Assembly (NCBI GenBank): GCA_032358255.1
Contig: JAULBX010026141.1
Coordinates: forward strand, 1-52,001
Reading direction: 5' to 3'
DNA: 52,001 nt
DNA from: Heterotrichella gracilis
Lineage: Eukaryota; Sar; Xanthophyceae; Tribonematales; Xanthonemataceae
The notes below the pieces were generated by a model that was not told the origin of the DNA, searched no databases, and saw only the letters and a program-made list of their open reading frames with translations. Position 1 is the stretch's first letter. Every line of letters begins with the position of its first letter. Below are positions 43,038 to 52,001 of this stretch, piece by piece. A program made the translations under genes and the position numbers.

Positions 43038-44655
43038 ATGTGGTGTCCCAGGGACCGCCGAGCGCCTCTGTTTGGCGCCGCTGCCAGCAGCACACAGGTG
43101 CGCCCCAAAACCCTAACCAAACCCTACAGTTCACCCCTATTTCACTCACCTGACCACCAGACGTTGGGGCAATCTGAATACCCTGCACCTGCCCACTTGA
43201 TGGCTCGTGTTGACCCATAAGGGCAAGTGATCACCCTAAAGCACAAAATAGCTTCTGAACAGCCATGCTGATAGTGTATTGATACATTGACGATACACTA
43301 CCCTGCACGTGCCCCACTGCAGGCCACCACTCTGGCTGACATCGAGTCAATGGAGCGCCAGAACGACCAGGGGCTCTCCACCCTCGGCGAGAAAGCGTCC
43401 CTGCTAAAAAAGGTGACCCAGCCTTCCCCTCCTGGCTTCTCGTCAACCGCACAGCTGTACCTGGCTAGTCATTAAATGCTGCCCTGTCCCTGTCTCTATA
43501 TTGTGACCAACTCACGCTGGGTACCTGCTCCTCCCCCAGATTACCATTGGCATCAAGGAAGAAGTGGACACACAGCACACAATGCTGGACGGAATGGTAG
43601 GGCAATTGCTGTATGCCATGCTGCGACATCTTGCACACATGGCCTGACATGCGTGCATGCCATGTAGGGTTTCATGCGTGCATGCCATGTTGCGTCCGTG
43701 TGTGCTTGCAATGCGGGAGTCTTTGTGTGCATGCCATGTGCCCATTCATGTGTGCATGCCATGTGCCCATTCATGTGTGCATGCCATGTGCCCATTCATG
43801 TGCGCATGCATTGTGCCCATTCATGTGCGCATGCCATGTGTGCATGCCATCTGGCGGGCCCATGAGTGCGCTCATGTTCAGATGCCCATATGCATCATGC
43901 TGGATGGTACATTTTAAGTCGTAGGTATGGTGAAATGCATGTGCCTAGCTGACTCCGGCAATGTGTTGCGCATGTGCAGAGCAGCAGCATGGGCGGCATC
44001 CAGATGCGGCTGGGAGCCACTGTGGACCGGGTGAAGAAGGTAGGGTTTTAGAGTTTTAGGGTTTAGGGATTAGGGTTTGTAGCTTAGGCTTGGGAGACAC
44101 ACCATGGGCGCCATGCGGAAAGCACGATGCACTGCTGTAGATCATTGAAGAAGGTTGGCTGGGAGCAACTGTTAACCGGGTGAAGAAGGTAGGCTTGGGA
44201 GGCAAAACAGGCGTACCGGAGATAAACCCTCGGGGAACCCTTAGTGCACCTCATGCATGCCACCACCACCACCTCCACCCAGCATTCCTCTGCTAGCATC
44301 ACCCCCGTGCGCACAACCACTGCGGTGTGCATGCGTCCCAAGGATACAACATGTGTAGCCATTGGCTAGGGCCGCCATCGAGCCTTGTGTCAGCAGGCGG
44401 CAAGCAATGCTGTTGTATGTGATCACTGCATCCCACTGGGCCTGGAGCACGCACGCCACTGTGTCGCATGTAGATCACCATCACCATTGCCCATCAGTCA
44501 ACCCCATCCCCCCCCCCCACCTCCAATCCCCACCCCCCCCCACACACACACCCCTCCAGGTGTTTGACGAGCCCAACAAGCGCAAGCTGCTGTACCTGGT
44601 GGGGGGGCTGGTGGGGGTGGTGCTGCTGCTCATGTACCTCACGAAGAGGGGGTAG
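43038..44655 (+). CDS. BET1: Bet1-type Qc-SNARE
   Basis: Five exons, 43038-43097, 43323-43412, 43540-43596, 43980-44039 and 44560-44655, all in phase 0, give 120 aa, the usual Bet1 size. The start region PRDRRAPLFG is like the N-termini of plant BET11/12. The SNARE helix runs IESMERQNDQGLSTLGEKAS then IGIKEEVDTQHTMLDGM, with the zero-layer Gln in DTQ. The C-terminal anchor is LLYLVGGLVGVVLLLMYLTK. Known role: Qc-SNARE in ER-Golgi and intra-Golgi vesicle fusion with Qa, Qb and R partners. The short exon 1 could alternatively start at an acceptor CCCAG within its first codons, with an upstream exon; the present start needs none. Confidence 0.88.
43730..43854. repeat. 25-bp minisatellite in Bet1-like intron 3
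   Basis: CATGCCATGTGCCCATTCATG units start at 43730, 43755, 43780, 43805 and 43830, a regular 25-bp period of five near-identical units with no spacers, flanked by looser CATGCCATG copies from 43657. Confidence 0.9.
44150..44192 (+). repeat. Ghost donor of Bet1-like exon 4
   Basis: LGATVNRVKK followed by GTAGGC after 44188 repeats the exon 4 end LGATVDRVKK|GTAGGG (44039), 149 bp away and out of frame. Confidence 0.85.
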
Positions 44656-45229
44656 GCACCGGAGGCTGGCGCACAGCATCTGGGACCCTAGCAAGTCACT
44701 ATTGGAAACCTTACGGAGGCCAGCGCAGAGCATTTGGGACCCTAGCAAATCCTACTGATAGCCCTAAGGAGCTGGTATCTGCACCTGTACCTCCTGAAGA
44801 GGAAGTGGGAAACCGGGACATACGTGGCGTGCCTGGAACCCTGCGTTTACCCTAGAGGAAATGTCCTGACTGGTTGGGCATCCAGGTTGAACTCATGCCT
44901 CCAAACAACAGTCCCTCTGGTTTCAGCATGAGATTTTGCTTGTGCCTCAATTTGCGTGGTTATGATGGACAATCCTAGCAATGTGGTTGCTGAAAAAGCA
45001 GCAATCAGTCTTTTTACCAATAATAATTCATCAGGTGATTAATACTATAAGGTTTATAGGGTCTGAGCAGACGATGGCTCAGGCTACTCTCAGGCTAGAG
45101 AGCCAAATGTAAAATCATTGAAGCAATATTTATTAGTACACGTAAGTGCATCAGCAGAATCAGGCTGATGATTCATCTTATAATTCATTTGGTAAATGGT
45201 ATCATATACATTTCACATCTGGCTCCACC
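44656..45229. other. Intergenic region, SNARE 3' end to RAD51C 3' end
   Basis: Convergent 3' ends. A direct repeat of ~28 bp, GGCGCACAGCATCTGGGACCCTAGCAA (44666-44692) and GCGCAGAGCATTTGGGACCCTAGCAA (44723-44748), follows the SNARE stop. No gene seen. Confidence 0.5.
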
Positions 45230-48200
45230 TCAGCCCTCAGGCTGGCCCTCTGCCGGCCGCTTAGGCGGGCGTTTGCCCCGCACCCCCTGCGCCGTCACCA
45301 AATACTCCACATTTGCGGGGGGATGCGCGGGGTCCTTAATGGGGCACGCCCACCGCTGGTCGCCCTGCCAGTACAGCGCCAGGCGCACACGCGCGCATTG
45401 GCCCCAGCTGTCGCCTGCGCACAGGTTGGATGTGGGGTAGGCTCCATGTCATGGCGCGGGTGCAGGTGTGAAGTGGGTATGGGTTTATGTGCATAGGACT
45501 TGTAGCATGCACATGCAGGTTAGGGTGCATGTGGATGAGCAGGTGCACATGCCTGCCCTGCCGGTACAGCGGTAAGCGCACGCACGTGTACTCGCCCCAG
45601 CTGTTGCCATCCTGAGCAGAGGAGAGGGGAGGGGGGGCAGCGGATTGCATCTGGATTCTATGCACCTGAGTGGGGATGCGTGGCTTGCACTGCGTGGCTT
45701 ATGGGTCCACCAAGGTGTACATGTGCATGGTTGCATGTGCATGTGCATGGTTGGAGATCCATGTGTATGCACATGTGGGTGGAAGTGGATGTGGAAGTGC
45801 ATGTGCAAACATGTGGATGGCGCAGCATGTGATTTGAGTCACGCATTCTGACCCAGGAACCCTGTTCAGGGGTTGGGGGAAAACCCTACCTAGCGCCGGC
45901 ACCAGCTTGGTGCACTCCGCTGCCACCTTTGTGGTCACGTGGTTTACAACAACCACCTGCACGTGGTACGGTTTTGGATTAGGGTTCAGGAAAGGGGCAA
46001 TGTGAGTAAAAGAAAAATGTATTTTTGGCCCCATTGCAGGGACGCAAATATGGGCAGATGTGATCACAGGGACTGGAGTGTCGCCATGTCAATGCGTCTG
46101 GAGTGCTACTCCCCCACACCAGCATTGCATTGCAAGGTGCCGCTGCGTTGCCGGGAGGTATTGACAGCACGTGACATGTGATGGTGATGATGTCAGCGAT
46201 CATGATGCTGACAGCCGCAGGTGACATGTGAGGAGGCTTCATCAGTGATGACATCAGCATGGCACCACCCAAAATGAACCCCACTGCCGCCCCACCCCCC
46301 ATCCCCACCCACCGCCACGTCCGCCTCCACCGCCATGCGCTGCAGGCTCTGCCCCATGGCCGCCAGGCGCCGCGTGCGCCCCGCCATGTCACGCACCTCG
46401 CCGCGCACAAGGAAGGAGGCGCTGTCGAGCACAACCAGGCGGACCTAGAAGGAGAAAGGAAGAAGGGAACACACAGAGGCGAAGTTAGGGGCCACAGTCA
46501 TCCTCAAGGATGCAGGGGAATTGGGGTGGAAGGGGTGGAAATGAGGAGTGAAAACTAGATTCACAAGCGCAGGCTGGGCATTAAAATGGGGTTGCATTTA
46601 ACCAACCAAGTGGCAGTGGACACAGCTCAAAAATGACCATGTTGCTCAGCACAAGTACACCTTGTGGTTGCTGTGTTGGGGCTTTGCTAAGGGTTTTCAG
46701 GGGCAAGAGGGGTGTGCACGCACCATGGGATGTTGGGCCAGGTAGTCTGGGAGGGCCTCCACTCCTGACATCTGCGCAAATGCAGGGGGGTCACAATTGT
46801 CACTGTTGACTGCCTGATGCCAGCAGCACAGCAAGACACAGGGAGAGGAGCCAAGGGCAGAATGGTGCATTTGCAGCAGCGGTGTAGGCATTGAGTGGCA
46901 GAAAAGGTGAGCAATTGGCCCACAAAACATCATCTAATGGCGGTGCAACGTCCAAATGCAGGGTCCAAATCTTAATTTGCAGCGCACCTGCTGCGCTGGG
47001 TCTGTGAGCCTGAAGAGGTGCACGTTGCGCAGCACGTGGTCAGGGGTGAATGCCTGGGCCTGAAGAGGGGGTGCCCAGGTGGTGGTGGGGGGTGGTGGTT
47101 GTGGTGATGGGGGGGAAGGCGCGGTGGCGGTGGTGTGCATCTTCAGGATGAAGCATGTATATCTTACAAAATGGCTTTGTGTGGACTGCTGCCAATCGTG
47201 AGCACATGCCCCACGTCGGCCCACGTCACCCAGTCACATGCTTCGGATTGGGAGGGCATAAGAGTGCACAGCATGTGCCTGCGCCTGAAACCCTGAAACC
47301 CTTCAACTCCAGGATGAAGGGTTTAGGTGTGCGCACCGCTGCCAGCTGGTGGGGATCGCCCGAGGTCCCTGCGATCCTGTGCAGGTGGCGGGAGCAGGCG
47401 CTGGCCATTGCGTGCAGCCGGTCTGACGAGAAACCCCCCTCGGTGTCTGTCAAGGGGTGTGCAAGGGAGCGGGGTTAGTGGAGAGGGGGTGAACAACGGT
47501 AGTTGCAAAAGATACTTGTCAAGGGTTACAATAGATTGGAAACAGGTTTCAAAAGGTGAAGAAAGGGTTGAAAAAGGGTATGCTGAGACTGGTGGGCATG
47601 GTGCGTTTGCTTTTCCCCCAAAAAGCAAACTATGCTAACATTTTTGGGAGGAATGTACAACTGCACGATGACCGCTAGTCACAGCACACCTTGTATTTAC
47701 CCATTTTTTTTTCAACAACAATTGGGCCGTGATCCATGAGGGGCACACAGCCACCAAGGTGACAATAATATGGGATGCAAGTGTTCTTTCAGGAACAGAC
47801 GGCATGCACCATCGCATGGCGATACAGGCGGGCGCAGGGTACCCTACCGATGTACACCGCCGCCCCCCCAAGGCCCCCGAATTCGCGCGGGATCTGCACA
47901 TCCACCGCCAGCTGCATGCTGCAAGGGGGGATAAAAACATGGGTACCAGATCGGCCCTCCTTGCAATGCGTGAAGGTAAGGGGAGGTGTGTGCGTGTGAC
48001 ACGTGATGGGTCATGAGCAATTGTGAGCTTGGAAGGGCGTGCCATCCCATGTAGGGGGCATGTGACTGTTCATGTGCATGTGTCTGAGCAAGTCTCAAAT
48101 GCCTGTGCATGTGGCTGTGCACCAGCAATCTGACATGAGGTTCTATGTGCACGGGCATGTCCCATCAGGGTTATCTATACCATGCAAGTTGCCACAGGCA

Positions 48201-49567
48201 CGAGCAGGTGCCTTGGACGCGCGTGGCTGTGCATGTGCCTGCTCTGCATGCAAGCGGCTGTGCATTTGGAACCACGGCCCATGGCCCCCAGCCGCCCCGC
48301 CCCTCACCCAAACTGCGTCTTGCCGGTGGCGGGCACCCCACCTGCACGGACACAGCAAGGGGTGTCAGGTACCCTGGGGTGGGAAACTGGGGGGGAATGG
48401 GTGTGCGACCCGCCTGCCAGGTGGGTACAAATGGATCAGGCAGGGGGAAGGGGGTACCATAGGCACCAAGAGGCAGCAACAAGTATGTTACACAATTTAA
48501 AAGAGAGCCTGCAAAATTCCTACGATTTTTACTCGATAGATTTGGAACGTATTAAGCATTTTTTGGAAAATAAGACAGGAAATATACTTGTATGTGGGCT
48601 CGTACATATCTCTGTGACGCTCCCCGTGGGCACCCCTCCTCCCAGCGCCTGGTCCACCTCCCCACAAAAGGTGATGATCCTCCCCCTGGAGCTCTCGCGC
48701 CCAAGCAGCTCCCATGCGCTTGCTGCAGCAGGAAAACAATACAATGTGATCATATCAATCATCACTCAATCAACGGGGGAGATGCGCCCATGGTGGGCCC
48801 AATGGTTGCTCGCCTTGCCGTGAGTGAGGTGGGGGTGCAGGAGGTGTGCGTCAAATGTGGGAAGGAGGATGGGGGGCCTGGCATGAACGGGGGAAGCGTG
48901 CACATGTGTGGCGGGTTGGGAAAAGGGGTGCGTGGTTGTGACCACGGTTTTTGCGATATATGTATTATGCTTGCCTGGCGGGTGGGGCAGCTCCATGTCT
49001 TGCCGCATGCGGGTCACTTCCTCAAACGACAGGCACGCCTCTGGGCAAACAACACACAGAAGGCTGTAAAATCCGGTTAACCTGTGCGGGGGTGATGACA
49101 TGCGCGTTTTGCACAACCTATAGATTACATTATCGAAACTAGCCCTTGTGCGCGGTGGCGATGTGTGCACGAGGGCGATGTAAACCCTTGAGTACGTTTC
49201 CAAGTGAGGGCTAACATGTTGCAACGGTATTGCGAAACCCTGAATAGGGTTAACAAGGAAGGTGGGTGATCAACTGCCACAAAATAGCCGCTGTATGTTG
49301 TGCGCATGCGCCGGAGAGGGAAGGGAGTGAGGCGCAGGAGGCGGAGCTAAACCCCCAAAACCCTACCAAACCCTACAACCGGCAACATATGCTCCACAGG
49401 GGGTTCGCCAGTACCCACCCACCAGCTGCTAGCTGCAGGTCATCGACCGCCTCGAGGTCTGCCACCGTCCTGAAGCCTGCGCACATGAGGTTGTGGCGCA
49501 CCGCGGGTGGTATGGGCAGGGAGTTCACCTCCTGGCGGGGGATGGGCCCTGGGGTAAGCCCGGCCAT
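45230..49567 (-). CDS. RAD51C: RAD51C, RecA/RAD51-family recombination protein
   Basis: Eleven exons, 49567-49423, 49040-48975, 48722-48606, 48341-48308, 47918-47848, 47446-47337, 47059-46988, 46771-46724, 46444-46313, 45956-45890 and 45414-45230, give 348 aa (animal RAD51C is ~375). The N-terminal helix-hairpin region (LPIPPAVRHNLMCAGF) is followed by IITFCGEVDQALGGGVPTG, diagnostic of RAD51C, then Walker A GVPATGKTQ (~111-119), AVYIDTEGGF, Walker B VRLVVLDS (~222-229) and VVVVNHVTTK. The C-terminus ends in a basic GKRPPKRP, like the family's nuclear signal. Known role: BCDX2 and CX3 complexes in homologous recombination. Intron 2 appears to use a GC donor (CCAG|GCAAGC); no in-phase GT exists nearby. 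The last exon has a frame-shifted ghost at 45611. Confidence 0.92.
45555..45615 (-). repeat. Frame-shifted ghost of the RAD51C last exon
   Basis: CTCAG|GATGGCAACAGCTGGGGCGAG at start 45611 repeats the true exon start at 45414 (GCGACAGCTGGGGCCAA) and continues TCVRLPLYRQG versus ARVRLALYWQG. The copy has one extra nucleotide before SWG relative to the phase-1 intron, so splicing into it would shift frame. Confidence 0.85.
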
Positions 49568-50211
49568 GGCTGGCTGGGAGCCTTGGTTGCGACCAGAAGA
49601 AGGCTATATACTGTGGTGGGGTCAGGAGAGTGCGGGATATGGATGGAGGCGTTCAGAGTCAGGTGGTTGCGAGCACACTTAGGGAATGCACTAGGGGAAA
49701 TGGCTCATATCTTAGCGAGCTCACGAAAAAGAACACTAACCCAGGTACATAGAGATATTGAAGGTGAACATTGCTTTTTCCAAAGTGCTGGAGGCTGGGC
49801 AGCCCTGAGCTATGTTGCATGTGCGATATGCATGCATGTGTGGTAAAAACGCATGCATGCATGTGCACGTTTGACCCTGGCTTATAGTTGCGAACGGTTC
49901 CTATCGGCAGGCGTGTTGGGTTCGCCCCCAATGAAGTAGTTAGTCTGAAAGGGCAGCTGTTAAGGCAACTGTGTATCAGCACGGGGACCTGGATTTCGAC
50001 AAAAGATAATTTGAACTTCAAAATTTACCCCATAACTTTGTGGGTTTACTCTTTGTGGGTTTCCAACTTCAATCAACGGTTGCAAAGCAGTTGCGCAACC
50101 GAGAATTATTTTTTCCTCGCGGCTTCCCTACCTTCTCTTCTCTTTTGGAAAGTTGGACTTGCTTCAACCCTTGTCCTCATGGTTGGCACCACCTGTGGCA
50201 AGGAAGACAGG
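49568..50211. promoter_or_regulatory. Divergent promoter region, RAD51C and alpha-galactosidase
   Basis: 644 bp between opposite start codons. GCATGCATGTGTGGTAAAAACGCATGCATGC-type palindromic motifs (CATGCATG) lie at about 49830-49862. No TATA box is recognisable. Confidence 0.45.
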
Positions 50212-51911
50212 ATGGCGCCCACTTCAAACCTTAGGACCTTCTTTCTAGGCTTACTGTGCCTCGTGTTGGCAGTGCCATGTCTGTCTCTGGACAACGGGAG
50301 GGCAAGGACGCCCATGATGGGCTACAACACTTGGAACAGCTTTGGAGGAGACAGTGCGTTTTAGATGGGTGGTCGTTAAACTCTATGTACACGCAGTGTT
50401 AGGCACTTATTCGCTTGCTACTTGTTCAAACATGTGCTATGGGGTTTTTTTCCTTAGGTCTGCATCCATGCCGAGGGTTCGCAAGCAGCACACTCACCGT
50501 TGGGCACAGGTGGTGGTGGTGGGTGGTGGTGATGGTGGCAGTGATGGTGGTGGTGCTAGTGGTGCTGGGTGGTGGTGGTCATGGGCACGACACACATCAG
50601 CTTGCCACCTGTCATAATATCACACAGCTTTAGGGATGATATGTCCTTGTCCCGGGGCAACAGCTGATGGTGGATTGGTGACGCATCTTGCTCGCCGATA
50701 ACAGCCCCAACCCAACTGCTACACCTCCCACGCGCAGTCGATGAGCAGCTGATACGCGCCACAGCAGACCTGATGGTGACCATGGGGCTCAAAGACGCGG
50801 GCTATGTCTATCTCAACCTCGACGGTGGGTAATGAGAGGGCGTAGGGTTCAGGTTTTAGGGTCAGGGTCAGGGCGCTACCTACCTCAACCTCGACGGTGG
50901 GTGAGTGCTCTCTGCAGCCCACCAGGCGTTTACAGGGCTGTCTGCTGACGTGGCCTTTCTTTTGCGGGCATGCTTGCAGCTGAATAGTTGAGCAAGGAGA
51001 TTGAAACGAGCACTGCAAGCGTGGGTAGTGCATGAAATTGGATGAGTAATTACCCTGCGTTGGGTGCAGATGGCTGGCAGAACTACATCCGGTCAGTGGA
51101 TGGCAAGCTGCAGGAGAACCCTGACCCCTAGAACCTGAACCCAAAACCAAGGAAACCGTTTTTGGTGCAGATGGCTGGCAGAACTACACCCGGTCAGTGG
51201 ATGGCAAGCTGCAGGAGAACAACGCAACCTTCCCTTCAGGATTGTCAGCGCTGGGGGACTACATCCACTCCAAAGGTGGGCCCTGCATAAACCCTAGACC
51301 CTAAACCCTCGATCCAAGACCCTAGACCCCCTTTGGGGCTCACAGCGCTGGGGACTACATCCACTCCAAAGGTGGGCCCTGCGCAAAACCTGAACCCTTG
51401 ACCCCCACTTCCACACCCTAAACCCTAATCCACTCCACAGGTGGGCCTTCGCTGCACAACCCTACTGGGTTGCCACTTTGTTGGCACCCAATTGACGGCC
51501 AATCACATTTGGCACCTAACCACACATATGGCATATAGCCACCCCAATTGGCCAGCTGCATCTGTAGACATGTGTTGGAACCGCTCCGGCCACTAACGCA
51601 AGCCCATGGTGGTGGTTGCAGGCCTCAGTTTCGGCATCTACAACGACGCGGGTGCCTTGACGTGCATGGGGTACCCGGGGGGAAGAGGCCACGAAGTGCA
51701 GGATGCACACAGCTATGCAGGCAGGTGGCGGTCATGTCAGGACCAGTGGTTGGCCCTTGTGCTAATTCTTCAAATCCGGTTGACGTCAAATCACCGGCCC
51801 CGCACCCCGTCCCCGCCCTGTGTCCATGTTTGCCACACTGCTTGCATAGGGTCGCCGGACGCACACAGAACGGCAACCCCAAAACCTGCACACTTCTAGT
51901 TAATTAGTTAA

Positions 51912-51946
<35 letters not shown>

Positions 51947-52001
51947 CATGCATTCCAGCAATACAGCCAGATTAGCAGTCGGTCTTGCATATGCGGCGCC
52001 A
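50212..52001 (+). CDS. Alpha-galactosidase (GH27), 5' part
   Basis: Four exons are visible, 50212-50353, 50738-50824, 51171-51275 and 51622 to ~51724; the rest is past the right edge. Residues 1-25 form a signal peptide (LRTFFLGLLCLVLAVPCLS). The mature start NGRARTPMMGYNTWNSFGG is the GH27 signature, followed by GLKDAGYVYLNLDDGWQ and GLSFGIYNDAGALTC.GYPG, all early parts of the (beta/alpha)8 barrel. The catalytic nucleophile motif (YLKYDNC-type) would lie in the next exon, outside the window. Expected role: removal of terminal alpha-galactose in the vacuole or outside the cell. An in-frame ATG 33 bp upstream (50179) would bury the signal peptide, so 50212 is preferred. Confidence 0.92.
50875..50900 (+). 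repeat. Ghost donor of alpha-galactosidase exon 2
   Basis: TACCTCAACCTCGACG followed by GTGGGT after 50896 repeats the exon 2 end at 50824. The offset is 72 bp (24 codons), but read-through meets TAA at once. Confidence 0.85.
51061..51130 (+). repeat. Ghost acceptor and start of alpha-galactosidase exon 3
   Basis: GTGCAG|ATGGCTGGCAGAAC through GCAGGAGAAC is repeated nearly identically at 51070 and 51171 (101 bp apart). The first copy then reads CCTGACCCCTAG, a stop; the second continues as the true exon. Confidence 0.9.
51335..51450 (+). repeat. Ghost donors of alpha-galactosidase exon 3
   Basis: CAGCGCTGGGGACTACATCC...CCAAAG|GTGGGC recurs with its donor after 51371 (96 bp from the true 51275), and a shorter TCCACTCCACAGGTGGGCC lies at 51430. 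The CCCTAAACCCT stretches between them supply an in-frame stop. Confidence 0.85.
51897..51947. repeat. (TTAG)n microsatellite
   Basis: About 11 TTAG units interrupted by two TTAA units, in the last visible alpha-galactosidase intron. Confidence 0.95.

Noticed and set aside
43730-43854. CRISPR-like array (25-bp repeats)
   Set aside because: No spacers between units; it is a simple minisatellite inside an intron.
1-52001. Window end or interior being a true telomere
   Set aside because: TTTAGGG/CCCTAAA runs are short (2-5 units), in both orientations and dispersed among genes, so they are interstitial, not a chromosome end.

Overview
The window is nuclear DNA of a photosynthetic green-lineage eukaryote, most likely a unicellular green alga. 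The evidence is intron-rich genes with GT-AG splicing, plastid-type leaders, and three plastid-linked families: an MFP1-like thylakoid coiled-coil protein, a VTE5-type phytol kinase and a chloroplast-type folate/biopterin transporter. Plant-type telomere-like motifs (TTTAGGG/CCCTAAA) lie scattered through introns and intergenic DNA. I cannot name the genus. All gene models were assembled by hand from splice signals, phase agreement between exons and recalled family motifs.

Layout: 1-686 (-), first two exons of an MSH2-like mismatch repair gene; 3303-4672 (+), tristetraprolin-type CCCH zinc finger; 6813-12423 (-), BT1/FBT transporter, 8 exons; 12921-23176 (+), MFP1-like gene, 19 exons; 24692-25792, 26627-27760 and 28843-29935 (-), three tandem FkbM-type methyltransferases; 30803-32694 (+), PH-domain protein; 34752-38424 (-), probable plastid S1-domain protein; 40155-42088 (-), phytol kinase; 43038-44655 (+), Bet1-type SNARE; 45230-49567 (-), RAD51C; 50212 to the right edge (+), alpha-galactosidase. 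Neighbours are unrelated in function, as usual for a nuclear chromosome, and several pairs are divergent (MSH2/CCCH, FBT/MFP1, methyltransferase C/PH, phytol kinase/Bet1, RAD51C/alpha-galactosidase).

The most striking feature is not a gene. In most of the genes, pieces of sequence that straddle an exon-intron junction have been tandemly duplicated. Each event leaves one or more decaying 'ghost' exon ends, often with intact GT or AG signals, inside the adjacent intron. Telomere-like heptamers sit beside or inside these units and even form splice signals (introns beginning GTAGGGTTT, acceptors ending CCCTAG). Most ghosts are frame-shifted or contain stops. Four keep the frame open and would add 30, 33, 35 or 61 residues to a conserved protein. 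This looks like an ongoing process of intron growth and splice-site multiplication, and is the best candidate here for an undescribed phenomenon.
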